Of a stretch of 64,000 nucleotides of DNA, positions 1-12,747 are shown in pieces. This stretch comes from Apodospora peruviana. Its lineage: Eukaryota; Ascomycota; Sordariomycetes; Sordariales; Lasiosphaeriaceae. The translations under genes and the position numbers were made by a program. The first letter of the stretch is position 1; every line of letters begins with the position of its first letter. The notes below the pieces were generated by a model that did no database searches, was not told the origin of the DNA, and saw only the letters and a list, made by a program, of their open reading frames with translations. Location: positions 3,906,001 through 3,970,000 of the forward strand of contig JAUEDM010000001.1 in assembly GCA_033439685.1 (NCBI GenBank). The letters are read 5' to 3'.

Positions 1-605
1 CAGCTTGTCACATTTTTGACAGATACCAAGCTAACCACTTCACCCATGCACCTTTGATGTTCGCCCGGGTGCTGCGTCTGCAGATCGAGAGGGAGCCGCC
101 GTGGCCCATGAGGCAGTGCTGTGCAGCGATATTTCAAGCATCCTATGGAAAAGAAAGAGGCAAATCGAGTACTGCGCACTCCGTGGTATCAAGTACATCC
201 CAATGACTAGAATTGTGAGTCCATTGATGGGCTTCTTCCGTTCGTGATGACTGTTCGGTGTTATCGGAGTCGGGATCTGATTGAGACCGGGATTTGGGGC
301 TGGCCAGCGTCTCAAAGGACAATGGAGAGGAAATTGGGTGGGGCCCGGCCAGGCATTGGTCACGTCACCACGCATGACCAGTCCCCTGTCCATCTTCTGG
401 AACCCGAGCTTGGCCGTCGCATTCCATTCAGTGCTAACTTGCTGTGAAACACTCGCAGCGGCGGAGAGAGAGCTCCAACGCCACACAACGCATCCTGCTT
501 CCATTCGCAACCGCAACGCAACCGCCCGGACATGTCAATGACCATCTCCAGCTCCGCACACAGAGCTTCAGCTTCCGCATCCTGGTAGCTTCACAGCAGC
601 CAGCC
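1..605. other. Upstream region of the Csc1-like gene
   Basis: No gene can be supported here. Open frames on both strands lack any recognisable family signature. The stretch is the presumed promoter and 5' leader of the channel gene that starts at 606. Confidence 0.5.
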
Positions 606-3426
606 ATGGACATGTTTGAGAAACCACCGCCCAAGGACAAGGGATGCGATGGAGATCAGTATGCTGGCACCGCGACCAAGGCCATCCAGGTGCAGCTGGT
701 CATCTCGCTGGCGCTGGGCTTGTCGGCCTTTGTGGCATTCTGCGTGAGTCCAGCCAAGCCACTCCTGCCATTCCCGGTTAGACACAGCTACTGACCATAG
801 ACATCTACGGCGACACAGATACTTCGGCCGCGATGGAAGTCGCTCTACGCTGCTCGAAAGCGACACTTTGATCCCGCGATAGGCCTCCCCGTACTGCCCG
901 ACAGTTTCTTCGGATGGATCCCCGGCCTCTACAAAATCACCGAACAGCAGGTCCTAGCCTCCGCCGGCCTTGACGCCTTTGTTTTCCTGAACTTCTTCAA
1001 AATGTCGATAAAGCTGTTTGCCGTCATGTTCTTTTTTGCCGCTGTCGTGCTCGCTCCTATCAATCGACATTTTGTCCCTCCAGCCAAGGATTCCGATACT
1101 TCGTCCTTCCTGTTCCGACAGTACGCCACGTACCGCGACTATGGGTACCCTCATGCCTTCAACGAGACGGACCCTCCCGAGGACGATCAACCCGACAAGA
1201 GCTTCAACAAGAACATGGGATACCTTTGGTCCTACCTCGTCTTCACCTACTTGTTCACTGGGCTCACCTTCTATTTCATGGACAAGGAGACTTTCAAAGT
1301 CATACGAGTGCGTCAAGACTATTTGGGGACCCAGTTGACCATCACCGACCGGACATTCCGACTATCTGGCATTCCAAAGGAACTAAGGACCGAGGAAGCC
1401 ATCAAGGATTTGGTCCAGAAATTGGAAATCGGCAAGGTCGAGAGCGTCACGCTCTGCCGGAACTGGAGGGAGCTCGACGACCTGATAGAGCAGAGGCAAA
1501 AGGTTCTGCTGAAACTCGAAGAAGCCTGGGGCACATATCTGAACACACCACAGCGGAAATCCGCCGATGACCAAACAAATAGCAGCAATGGCGCCAGTGA
1601 GTCCGGAGTGTCTCCGGAAGCAGCGGATGAAGAGGCTGGCGAAAACGGGCGCCTGCTGTCAGGCGAAGTGCCCGATCACCTAGCCGAAAGAGAACGTCCT
1701 CAAGCTAGGATATGGTACGGCTTCCTTGGTGCGCAAAGTCGCAAAACCGACGCCATCGACTACTACTCGGAAAAGCTGCGCCGTCTCGACGAAAAGATAC
1801 ACGCGGCAAGGAAAAAGACATACATACCCACCGAACTAGCTTTTGTGACGATGGACTCCATTGCAGCCTGCCAGATGGCGATCCAAGCTTTGATAGACCC
1901 GCACCCTGGACAGCTCTTGACGCAGCCCGCACCGTCGCCATCGGACGTGGTGTGGAGGAACACTTATGCACCGCGCCTCGACCGTCGCGTCCGCTCGATC
2001 GCAATTACTACCTTTGTCGGCTTCCTTTCGGTAATCTGGTTGATCCCTGTGGCTCTCCTGGCGTCCGCGATGAGCATCTGCACCATCCAAAAGGTGTTCC
2101 CTGGTCTTTTTGAACTGCTCAAACACCACGACATCGCAAAAGCACTTGTCCAGACCGGTCTGCCCACCATTGCCGTGTCGTTGATCAACGTGGCGGTACC
2201 CTACCTCTACGATTATCTGTCCTACCACCAGGGCATGCTTTCCAGCAGCGACGTTGCACTCTCCGTCGTTAGCAAGAACTTTTTCTTCACCTTCTTCAAT
2301 ATTTTCGTCATCTTCACAGTGTTTCGCAGCGTCACTGAAATATGGAACGTCCTGCGTGACAGCCTCAAGGACACGACTTATATCGCTTACACACTGGCCA
2401 CCCAAATCGAAGAGCTAAGCAATTTCTACACCAACTTTATCATGCTTCAGGGCATCGGCTTGTTTCCATTTCGTCTGCTCGAGTTCGGGAGCGTTTTTCT
2501 GTATCCCATCAACCGCTGGCTCGCAAAGACGCCCCGCGAGCGGGCCCAGCTGATTGAGCCGCCCATGTTCTACTACGGCTTCTACCTGCCGACGGCCCTG
2601 CTCGTCTTTATCCTCTGTCTCGTCTATAGCGCCCTGCCCAACGGTTTCCTCGTCCTCGCTCTCGGCCTTATCTACTTCACGCTGGGCTACTTCACCTACA
2701 AGTACCAGCTCGTCTACGCCATGGATCAGCCTCAGCACGCGACTGGCGGGGCCTGGCGCATGATCTGCTACCGCATCATGTTGGGCCTGCTCGTCTCCCA
2801 GGTGACCATGTCGGGCTACCTGGCGCTGCGGTCGGCGTTCACGGTTGCGCTGCTCGTCGTGCCGCTGGTCCTGGTGACTTTTTACTACAGCTGGTCGTAC
2901 CGGCGTCAGTTTGAGCCCCTGACGCGCTTCATCTCCCTCCGGAGCATCAAGCGCGGCGAGGACGAGGGTGGTAACGCCATCCTCGACGACGACTTTGGCG
3001 GTACGGGAGAGCAGCAGCGCGAGCTGCTGAGGCGGGGAAGCACGATTGACGAAGATAGGGAGAAAGGCTTGCGGTTTGTTAACCCGAGCCTGGCGTTACC
3101 GTAAGCACACCGTATCCCCTCTGTATAATGCAACAAGGAACCAAAGTAAACTAACGAACGGGGATACCAGGTTAGAACAACCGTGGATCTACCAAGATCC
3201 GCCACCACCCCTTACCGAATCGGAGAATGGTGGCGACAACGACGATGGTGGCGTGAATGGCCTGGACGACCGCGACTTTGAGCCCGGGGCATCGACCTGG
3301 GTCAGCAGACCTGCTGCCGGCGACAGTAGCACCGTCAAACCCGCTGGCGGTGAAGGAGGCACTGCTAGGACCAACTCGTCGAGTTCTGTCAGTCTTGGCG
3401 ATACGCATATATGGAGAGATGGCTGA
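606..3426 (+). CDS. CSC1: Csc1/OSCA-type calcium-permeable cation channel (DUF221 family)
   Basis: Three exons, 606-743, 819-3100 and 3171-3426, encode about 891 residues. The introns are GT-AG (GTGAGT donor at 744; GTAAGC donor at 3101 with a CTAAC branch site near 3150), and the frame runs correctly through both junctions. Family order is visible: an N-terminal RSN1-type membrane region (a TM segment around residues 15-45, then more membrane segments), a cytosolic PHM7-type region of mixed charge, the conserved multi-span DUF221 core, and a hydrophilic C-terminal tail rich in Gly, Ser and Asp in exon 3. Members related to yeast Csc1 and plant OSCA are osmosensitive or mechanosensitive cation channels of the plasma membrane or endomembranes. 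The start at 606 directly precedes the first membrane segment. Rsn1 or Phm7 are alternative names; the exact paralogue is not resolved. Confidence 0.88.
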
Positions 3427-4219
3427 TTGATTACCTACCTTATTCTGTGTGCTGCGGTGGATGAAACTTCTTTTTGTTGTTCTTATTATTAGTTGTTGTC
3501 GTCAAGTGTTCCACGTTGGCTGGGAGTCGTGAACTTCGTTTCGGGCGACAGGATGATGACTTGTCGACTTGGCAACGCGAGTATATTTTTGGCACGGGCA
3601 GGACGTGCAAGCAAGTATCATTTGGTTACTTGATTATCATTACTGGGCCGTATAAACGAGAGACTTGGTTTTGGATTCATTGAATTTGATAGTTTCGAGA
3701 TGGCGTTCAGGGGTGTGTTTAGGAATGGGAGGAAATACCAATGTTCGTTTTCCTTTGCTCTTCTTTTTGGATTCGTTAAATAGGTAGGCTTAGACTGCTA
3801 TAACACACTTATACCATGTTGTGATCTCACTCTTCTCCCTGTTACTATCTATTCACGCTGGAGCGTTTGATATCGGTTGTCCGTGTTCCGTTTCTCAATC
3901 GCCGATTTCTGGAGGCATCAACCGCTACCATATACCGCACTTGAGCATACCACCGTTCAGTTTCAAAGAGGACGGTGTAACTGCAGTCCCCAAATACATC
4001 GTCTGTTCAGTGTCTATCCACTCTTTTGTCACATCATATACGGGTCACATTTCTTATTAAGCTGATGCTTTCTTCCAAAATATTAACTTTCATTAATTAA
4101 TATTGTCTGTCCCAAGAAACATCCGACGCCATGGTTCTACCATTATATTTCCTCTTCCTCTCCCAAAAAAACACATTAATCCCGACCAAATCTCTCCAAA
4201 ATATGCCCCAAAAACGCCT
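3427..4219. other. Convergent 3' region between Csc1-like and MSH4 genes
   Basis: AT-rich sequence between two gene ends that face each other. It presumably holds both 3' UTRs. I see no gene in it. Confidence 0.5.
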
Positions 4220-7200
4220 CTAACAGCGATAGTATGCCTCCCAAAAAAACCCGGTCCGTTCCGCCAGTTCGGCGAACGCCCGCCCCGTCTCCGCCAGCTC
4301 CGACTCGTGCCGCTCGGTGCGGCCGGCCAAGGCCTGCAGCGCCGTGCTCGCTGCAAACTTGTCGTTGGCCTTGGCGGCCGCCGTAATCTTCTCCCCCGAT
4401 TCGCCCAGGGTCACCTCGCACCGATTGACCGCCATCTCCTCCTCCCCTGGATGAAGAGGAGAGGTGTCAACCCGGTGGTGACTGTGCAAGTGAGGCGCGA
4501 GAGGTGCCGGCTCGACTGCTGGGCTTTGGTCGTTTCCGACCGGTCTGTACGAGTAGTACTCGTTCGCAAGTGGGTTGCCGAGGGGTGCTTGGGAGCTACC
4601 CCCAGCGGTTTCTCCTGCTCGGATAGGATTAGGGAGGGCTTCGGCAAAGCTGCCAAAGAATCCTGGCTCTTGCTCGGAAGGATGGCCAGGGTCAACAACG
4701 GTGGCGTCACAGTTCGTCCAAGGTGATCCACGTGGTGATTGGTCCTCTTCGGATACCCAACTACCAGAAGATTCAAGATCCCATCGTGTGAGATCAATGT
4801 CATCGTTCACACCTGGAAGACCATCGGCATGTTCGTGTTCCGGCGGGTTTTGCGGGTAAGGGTGGCCATGACCAGAAAATGCAGCGGTAGGGTTTGGCGA
4901 GGATGATATAATCGCTCTGAAGCTGTCCTCGAGGTCCATTTGGTCCTCTTCCGAGACCCAGCTATCAGGATATTTGACGTCCTCTCTTGCAAGACCCAGG
5001 TCATCGTTTTCTCCCGCAAGTCCACTGCTATGCTCGTGGTCCGTAATGTGAGCTGGCTGGCCTCCACCGCCGACTTCGGCCATATCGCCTACGGAAAAGG
5101 AAAATTCGGAAGAAGACATGCCTCCCGTGAGGTCGATCGAGTTCGATCGTGGACGAGGATGGCGGATGGATTGGGTGTTGTGACCTCCAAAACTTCCTTG
5201 CAGCAGCGGAAGGCCATGGGTCACAGTATACTCGTTGGAAGGCGGTTGAGGAACCATTCCGTCGTGGTGTAGGTCCCAATTGTTCTCTGAAACTGTTGCC
5301 TGGTGCCTCTGGCGCTTGCGTCCATCTGAGGACGGGTAGTGGCCAGTTTCGCCGTGCTGGTGGTATTGCTCATTTGAGAAAGTACCGGGAATGAGAACAC
5401 CGTCATGGGAATCGTCGTCATTCGACCGACGCTTTCGGTGGCTAGACGCCTCTCCAGAGGAAGAACAGCTTGAACCGATATGCTGATGAAAACCCATGTT
5501 GCCGCGATGTTCGAGATGGACTCCAAGTAATAAATCATCCTCTGACGTGCGGTGGCTGTCTGAACCAGCTTGGAATCGGGAACGGTCGACCGGTGGACGC
5601 CATATTCTCCTCAGGTGATCAACATCTTCAGCGTCTCCTTGGCGAGAGAGGTTCATCACGTCACTGCCCAACATCTGGTGGCTGTGAGGGCTTGCTGCTG
5701 GGAGAGATTGGGAACCGCTCGAAGTCGAACGCCAGATTCTAGTCTGTCGATTGGCATTCATGCCATTGTCGTCTTGGTGTTCCTGGTTGAGGTTACCGCC
5801 TGACATTCGGTGGGTTTGACGGTCTGAAGGATAGCGAGGAAGACCGGCCTTCATGGAGTTTTCATTGGAGTTCTGACGATTCCGGCGGTCTGCGGGAGTG
5901 TGAGAATGGGAACTCCTAGCAGCTGAACGCCAGATTTTTCTTGGGTGACCAGGTTCCTCGGGGTCCTGGTTGGACTCTTGGCTCCAACGGTATGTGGCAG
6001 GGCGAGATTGCGAACGACTGGAATCTGGACGCCAAATCTCTCTTGAGAGATGAGCCTCCTGGGGATTTTTGTTGGACTCCTGGTGGCTCTGACGGTCTGG
6101 CGTTGGGGGAGAACGAGAATGGCTGGCAGCGCTCACTTCCAGGTCGGAGGAGTGGCGGTTCTTTGGGACGCCGGGCCTCCCTTGTTTGACCCAGTCGAGC
6201 CAGTCGATATTGTTGCTCTCCATGTTGTGCAACGAGTTAGTGCCAGACTTGGTCGGTTGCGCGTGTGAATTTTGGTGGGCTCTCTGCGTTGCTTGGACTT
6301 TCAGATCTCCCTGGTTCCTCTGTCGGCGAGCTGCGTTGAGGTTGTTGGAACGCATCACTCGGTTTTCTTCGCGGTCCCATCTCTTTCTTAAATCCTCGAG
6401 TTCCTGCGCATTCGGCTTCTCCAATTTCTCCTGGAGGGAAGGGACGGGTGGATCTAAGCCCTGATCGGGCGATTTCTGGGCAGAGCCGTCGATCGTGTGA
6501 CTGTGCTGACCGACCGCGACTGCCTCTGTTGGCCTTGTTCTCTCGGCTGCCTCCGTTCCTACCCGACCCAGCTTCTTTTTTGCGTCTGTGTCTGCGTCAT
6601 TAGCACCCTCGAAGGCAAGCTTGATGAAGCTGGCCTGTAACTGCCGCAGTTTCATGGAAAGAGCGACGTCGTCGGCCGCCGAACCGCGCACCTTGTTAAG
6701 CAGCTCCTGCAGGGCGACGCACAGCCGCTTCCGGCTGGTCACACTGCTCGTCACCGGATGTGCAACTCCTCCCTTGGGATTGTCTTGCCCTTTCTTTTGG
6801 CGAAGGAAGTTGGTAACGGTCTCGGCGTTCCTGACAGTCTTGGCTGGGAAGAAGCGACGCACCAAGTCCAGACCGTAGTCTTGCTTGTCGGCTGGGACGG
6901 GACCGGCGACAAGCCGATGGGATAGCATGATTTGAGGAGTCCTCGTGTCAGCGTCCTTGGTGCTGTGGCCGTCGAAATGAACAGCCAGGACACTATTAAA
7001 TCGCATCTCGTTCAACGCAATTCCCACCTCGCAGAAATGTGTCGCGAATATCAGTCGTGCGCCAATATCAATCAGTCGTACCGCCATGGAGAGTGCCAAT
7101 GCCATACCGTCTTTTGGCGAAGTGCCACGTCCAAGTTCGTCAACAATCACCAGGCTGTTTTTCGTGGCTTGCCGGAGACACAAATTCATGTCTCGCATTT

Positions 7201-10014
7201 CGACCGCAAACGTGCCCAGATTGCTTTCGGGTTTGTCATCAGTCGATAGTCGAGTGAAGATGGCGTCGCAGATGGGCACCTCGGCGTATTCGGCAGGCAC
7301 AAAGCATCCCATCTGCGCCAATATCTGGCAGAGAGCCACCATCTTGAGGAAAGTGCTCTTGCCCGTCATGTTTCCGCCGGTGATGACCAAGGATCGACGT
7401 TGAACGCTGCCAGAGTACATGTCATTTGGCGTGAAGCCGCTCCTTCGGACTTCGACGATGGGGTTTCTGGCATTCTTGAGAACGAGATTATCAGTGTTGG
7501 ATATGATGGGTCGCACGTAGTTCTGAGTCGCCGACAGCTCCGTGAATGAGCAAATCATATCCAGAATTCCGACAGCGTCACTTATATCCAGCAACGGTTT
7601 GGCGTGTTGTCGAAGCGAGGTCTTCAGCTCGACGATGTACTTGTCGCTTTCCACCGTAACAACATCGGCATAAAGCTGTGCTCTCATGCTCTTTCGGACC
7701 AGCTCGCCCGTTTGGCAATAGTAGAAATTGCCTTTCCGAACAGCGGTGACAAATGGGCCTTCGCTGCCCAGCTGATGTTTCCACGTGAGAGGGAAGCCCC
7801 GGCCATCTCCTTGGTGAGACTCGACATCAGAAACGTGAAGCTGGATGTGGTACCTCCGGTCGCTGTCGAAGCAAAGCTTTCCCCCGTTGCCCAAATATTC
7901 GATCAACACCTTGTTGACATCGTCCACATATGCATGGACATAACCCAAAGCGGTCTTGTATGATTCTCGCGCCTTTTTGAGAATTGAGCCGGGTTTGGCT
8001 TTGATTGCCCAAAGACGATTGTTCCGGAGGTCTGTGGGTGACTTTCCGTACTGGGAGTCCTCTTCAATTCCAGTTCGAAGGAGATCTCGGGCTTCCATGG
8101 CCTTATGGGGTGCGCACTGTTCCTCGAGGAAAGTGAGTAATCGGCTCGCATAGACCGCGTCAGAGAGGGTCTGGTGAAGTGCTTCGACACCGTGAAGGTA
8201 TTCTTTGAGCATCAGTATGTTGTTGAATTCCCATTCTGCAGCATTCAGATCCTCATGGCTGGGAAGATCAGGCCCTTTGTTGGAGAACAGGGGGACACCA
8301 GCTTCAAGGGGTTGTCTGGGCCGAGATGGCTCTCGAAGGATCTGTAGGTAGGTCAGTTCATGAGCGCACGTTAAAGGACATCGCTACTTTACATACCCAT
8401 GAAATGACACGCTCGATATCAATCTGATGGAGTGCTTTCAGGCCCTTGCGGAGCTCTAAAAACAGCTTCTCCTCACTTGCAAGTTCCTCAACTGCGTTGT
8501 ATCGCTCAACTATCTCGCTTGCATTCATGCTTGGTTGCAGGAGTTGTGAACGGAGCAAGCGACGTCCCTGGGGTGTCTGGGTTGTGTTCAATATCCCAAA
8601 CAGAGTCGATGTTTTTGACCGTTTCGGTCTGATATTCTCCAAGAGCTCCAAGGAGCCCACTACGGAGCGGTCAATGCGCAGAGTACCAACCGGGTGACTG
8701 TACTGGATGTTCAGGGAGTTATATGTGAAGTGGACTTTCATCTGATCCTGTGCATATGCCATGACCTGTATGTACATGTTGTTAGTGGCCCAGCTGTGAA
8801 GTCATCGAGCTTCAAAAAAAAAATACCGCAGAGAATGCACAGGACGCATAAAAATTCCTCTCCAGAGCAGCCTCAATCGCGTTGGTCTGACCATGAAGGG
8901 AAAATCGCTGGGCCATTCGCAGGCCATTAGCCTCGCTCCAATGCTTTCTGTCAAATCGAACGATAGGGACATCAGGGTACTCCTTTGTCAGGCACTGAAC
9001 AAGAGTGGGCTTGCTTCCCTTTTCAATAACAGTCTTCAGGACAAGAAGCAGTTGCGGCTTGTCTTCCCGTCTGAACAAGACTTCGAAAAGTCTCTGATAA
9101 CAGAACTTATCGTCATTCAAAATGCGGGATATCTCTGCAGTTCCGGTTGTTACATTCAACGTTGCCAGCCCAAGAACATCGGAAGGGCGGCTCTCCGAGA
9201 TTGCGCATATGACGACATCTGAGGGAGTTGAGGTTTCACCGGCATCATGGGTACGCCTGTGAGTTCTCTGTGTATCTATGATGGAAGAGTCGAACTCCTC
9301 ATCGGAATCGTCGGAATCAGAACGTAAGGCAAGTCGAGCAACATCCGGGAACTGTGTTTGCATGCCATGCTTCTGTGGCATCGCACCCCTGCTAATCGAC
9401 CGAGAAGCGGACTCGTTGAAGCCATAAATTGGGTGCATGCCCTGTCCCGAGGGGAGTAGTGTTGGAGACCTGACATGTCTGTTGCCCTGTGATGAGTCGT
9501 TCATATTGCGGCCGACCCTTGTTGGGAGGAGACTGCGAAGGTCGGGAAGGGTCTGGCTGGAACTGCTTCGAGAGATGCTTGGAGCATGAGAGTTCTCGTC
9601 ATCATCCTCGTCATCACTGTCTTGCTGCCGTTCAAACCGGTGGAGGCGGTCCCGTAGATGCTTCCCTTGGGCCTTTTGAACAAGATAGCTCTGATCGCTG
9701 TCCTGACTGTTACCACTGCTTTCGGTATAACCATGATAATCACGTTCTTCTTGCCTCCGGTCAGAATAGTGCTGAATGACTTCGAGATGTTCTACAGCAG
9801 GGGCCTGTCTCCTGTCGAGATGACAGCGGTGTTCACGTTCATGGTGTGTGGTTGAGAGGCCATTCCGATCAATTTCATGGCCAGCGGAACCTGAAGGGCT
9901 CCCACCAACGCGGCGGGGCCGATCGTATGGGTGGTGTCTTCTGTCACGGCGATGTCGGTCAGCTTCGTAGCCAGCGCGATGGCGGTGTCGGCTGGATCTG
10001 TTAAGTTGGTCCAT
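4220..10014 (-). CDS. MSH4: MSH4, meiotic MutS homologue with long N- and C-terminal extensions
   Basis: Exons 10014-8827, 8765-8397 and 8341-4220 join in frame through two GT-AG introns (61 and 55 nt) to about 1892 residues; Msh4 proteins are usually 800-950. After about 265 Arg/Ser/Asp-rich residues come the connector, core/lever and ATPase regions of MutS, without the mismatch-binding domain I, as expected of Msh4. The Walker A motif reads GGNMTGKST (about residues 841-849), the Walker B motif VIVDELGRGTS, with the conserved ATHF further on. Msh4 pairs with Msh5 as MutS-gamma and stabilises meiotic crossover intermediates. From about residue 1100 an extension of roughly 790 residues follows in one uninterrupted frame, ending in a possible coiled coil. 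The frame-opening codon upstream, at 10128, is GTG, so I use the first ATG, at 10014; an upstream exon is possible. A cryptic second gene in the 3' part cannot be excluded. Confidence 0.85.
4739..5047 (-). repeat. Duplicated 36-residue block ending SWVSEEDQ in MSH4 extension
   Basis: Two related blocks lie at about residues 1618-1653 (5047-4940) and 1685-1720 (4846-4739). They share HEH, then GL, then NDD, an L-x-R-x-D run, and end in an identical SWVSEEDQ. Between them lies a spacer of about 31 Ser/Pro/His-rich residues. This looks like an internal duplication of an acidic short linear motif. Confidence 0.6.
5543..6112 (-). repeat. IWR-motif repeats in the MSH4 C-terminal extension
   Basis: Within the extension a degenerate repeat recurs about every 33-66 residues: a basic residue, then IWR, then a Ser/Pro/Arg-rich run. 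Copies read IWRPDSSRSQSR, IWRSAARSSHSH, IWRSTSSGSQS and IWRPPVDRSRF. They fall at about residues 1289, 1322, 1388 and 1432 of the predicted protein. The linkers are rich in Asn, Gln, His and Ser. Confidence 0.6.
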
Positions 10015-11788
10015 GACGAGATCTTGATTGAAATCAACTGTGTTTGAAATGACTCTGGTGTTATTATCAAGGGAAGAGGTGAATATTTCAAAGTAGGTGA
10101 CTGAAGGGCTAGTAGCAGGTCGTGGCACAGGGGAATTTGTCGTGTCTGGAGATGCCTTCTGGGTTGCCTTGTGGGTGAGCTCAGGTATAAGTGTTTCCGA
10201 CAGCCCTGCTCTCGGTCACTGGCCGCTGTGCGCCTGCCATTATTTGGCCATGACTGCATGGGTGGGGCCCGAAATTTCAAACAGAGAAGGAAGTGGTCGG
10301 ATACTGGAAGGTACGGAGAACTGCGGCCCAAGACGTCCTAGGTTCAAGCGGAAAGGGCCAGGAGAGTCTTTCTGCCTCGGAGCGGGTTCTCAGAGGCTAC
10401 GAGGTGGAGAATTTGGGACGAGGTAGGTACCTATCTTATGTGGCGGGTGTAGTTGAGATGCCCCAAAGCGTAGATGTTCGGATGAGAGGGCTATAAGGTA
10501 AGGTACCTTAGTGGCACGAGTGCCGACAATGCTGGAGCCGCTGGGAGAGCCATGGACCTCAATTGTGAATTTATCTGTAACCGCGATATCACCTAGAGGT
10601 TGGGGCTCTAATTTTTCACGGATCTTGCACCTAACCAGACCACTGATCTATTTTCTTGGTAGTTCGGAAATAGCTTTGTCTTGCTAGCTGCCAGACGGGG
10701 GCGTCTGGGGCCTCAGACCCTTGGCAAACGACCGAACTGCGTTGTCCAGCCTCGGAATTCTGTGTGAATCAAACGCGGTAGGTTTCTTGTTGCTTTTTAC
10801 CCGACCTCGAGGGCATGGCCCAGCTCGCTCAAAGCCTTCCCAGGACACAAGGAAGAGAGACCCGGTCCTCTCCCCTTTCACCCCATGCTCCTGCCTTTAG
10901 TGTCACTCCGCGGTACTAGATGATTCCATGTTTTCCAACTTAGGCATTGTGCCCCAGGTGACTGTGAGTGGATGACGGCGACGAAGACGGCTGGACTCGG
11001 GTCTCTCTAGCTTGGGAGGTAGAAACTTCGGTCATTGCATGGCAGCCGCATGTCTATCGTAACCTGTTCAAGATATGAAGATGGAAGGCTTCACTCCCAC
11101 CTTTCGTCCATGTCCCACTCCGCGAGGCAGGGAGGCCTCAAGGGGCTGGGTTGGTATGAATCTTAAAGTACCTTCAAGAGCCTTGCCGTGACAACACTTC
11201 GTCAAGACAGCATATGACCCATTTCTAGAAGTCTTGCTATAACGGGACAACAAAAGACTAACAACAAGGCAGCCATTTGCAGGTGCTCCCCCACGAATCC
11301 AACAGAGGCAAAATGCCAATATTTCCATATGCAGAGTCCACCTTTGCTGTCTGACGGCCTTAGGGTGGAAAGGAAGCTACCTCAAGGGTTACTTTACTGG
11401 GTAGAGACGCCAGAAACGGGAATAATGGGTCTAACAAATTCCTCTCGCCAGCGAGCTAAGTTGTTGGTCAGCCATCCACCTTGCGGAGCCATGATATAAA
11501 TTGTCGAAACAGAGATCGGTCACGACCTATCCTACTGCTGCGTATTTGTTGAGGCGCTAGGATAATATTACGTGAAACATGTGGGGATGCAGTTTGTGAC
11601 GGTCTGTCTAACTCTGTGTTACCATGTCACCTCTCGAACCCGGACTACAGTTCAGTGCGCCCGCAGCAACCTGGAACCTGAACACCTCGGCAAATCCTCC
11701 CGAATCACCACGACACCACCGCTCAATAAATACCCCTCCCCCACCTCTCTTCTTCCCCGAAAACTCAAACACCACATAAACACGCACA
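10015..11788. other. Divergent intergenic region between MSH4 and the ADC-like gene
   Basis: No gene is supported. The region holds the presumed promoters of two divergent genes. Two copies of the interspersed GGTA/CCTA motif occur (about 10421-10434 and 10496-10510). A TATA-like AATAAATACC lies near 11725, about 60 bases before the start at 11789. Confidence 0.5.
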
Positions 11789-12747
11789 ATGACCGACACA
11801 GACCCAATCATCCTGGCGCCCGCGCCCTGGAAGGCGAAATGCACAGCCTACATAATCATGATCTGGACGTCGGGCGGCAAGACCGGTCTCCCGCCGAAAG
11901 CCTACTCCCCGCTCGAGGCGGCATCGCCGTTTGCGTCTGACACCTTTGGCCCGTCGGTGGGCGGCCTCGGCATGGTCCAGCTGGTCCGCTACAGCGAGAC
12001 GCCCGCGGGGCCGTACGACGAGATGATCCTGGTCCCGGGCAGGTTCGAGTATCCTCTCGAGGGCAAGGACGGCAAGAAGACGACCAAGAAGGCGCTGCGG
12101 ATCAGTCGTATCTACGTCAGCCAGAAGCACACGACATGGAATGGACGGAAGAGTATTGTTCACCTGTGATTATGTCCTCCGCTTGACTATAGAAAGCTAA
12201 CCGTAACGATTCAGATTGGAACATCCCCAAACATCTCGCGCGCTTCGAGTGGACCGAGGACCCCGCCACCGGGGCCTCGCACGTCAAAGTTTTTCCTCAT
12301 GACACCGTGACCACGACGGCGCCCTACGACGCGACCGAGCGCGCGCCTCCCGCCGACGCAGCTCCTTTCTTCAAATGCACCCTCAAACCCATAAGGTACA
12401 CACCCTCCTTCCCCTTCTCCACGACTATGCTTCGGTACATGGGCTTCGACACCACGCTGGTCCAGCCGCCGCTTCCGGAGGGAAAAGAGGCTTCGCAGGG
12501 AGAGCTGGTCGGCACGGGCGACGTCTGGTGCAAGATCCCCGCCGCCGCCTTCCGTCAGAGCTCGTCGCACGCGAGCATCATGTGGGCGGATATGAACCAG
12601 AAGAACGACACGACGGGCGAAGCGCCGGATGAGTTTGATAACTTTTGGCCGGGTCAGTCGCGATGGACGATAGCCACTAAGCTGGCGGATGCGGAACTGA
12701 TATTTGGTGAGGGCGAGATGTGGACCACGCCAAAGAGTGTTGCATAA
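11789..12747 (+). CDS. Acetoacetate decarboxylase-like fold protein
   Basis: Two exons, 11789-12152 and 12215-12747, encode 298 residues. The 62-nt intron has a GTATTG donor, a CTAAC branch site and a TCAG acceptor. Only this junction restores the frame, giving the run NGRKNWNIPKHLARFEW at the joint. The N-terminal half carries SGGKTGLPPKAYSPLEA and YDEMILVPG, which I recognise as typical of the fungal family with the acetoacetate decarboxylase beta-barrel fold. No signal peptide or membrane segment is evident, so it is probably cytosolic. I do not see a clear equivalent of the Schiff-base lysine environment of bacterial acetoacetate decarboxylases, so substrate and even catalysis are uncertain. 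The family call rests on remembered similarity. Confidence 0.65.

Noticed and set aside
40..516. 158-codon minus-strand frame at the window start
   Set aside because: Random-looking composition in the promoter region of the channel gene.
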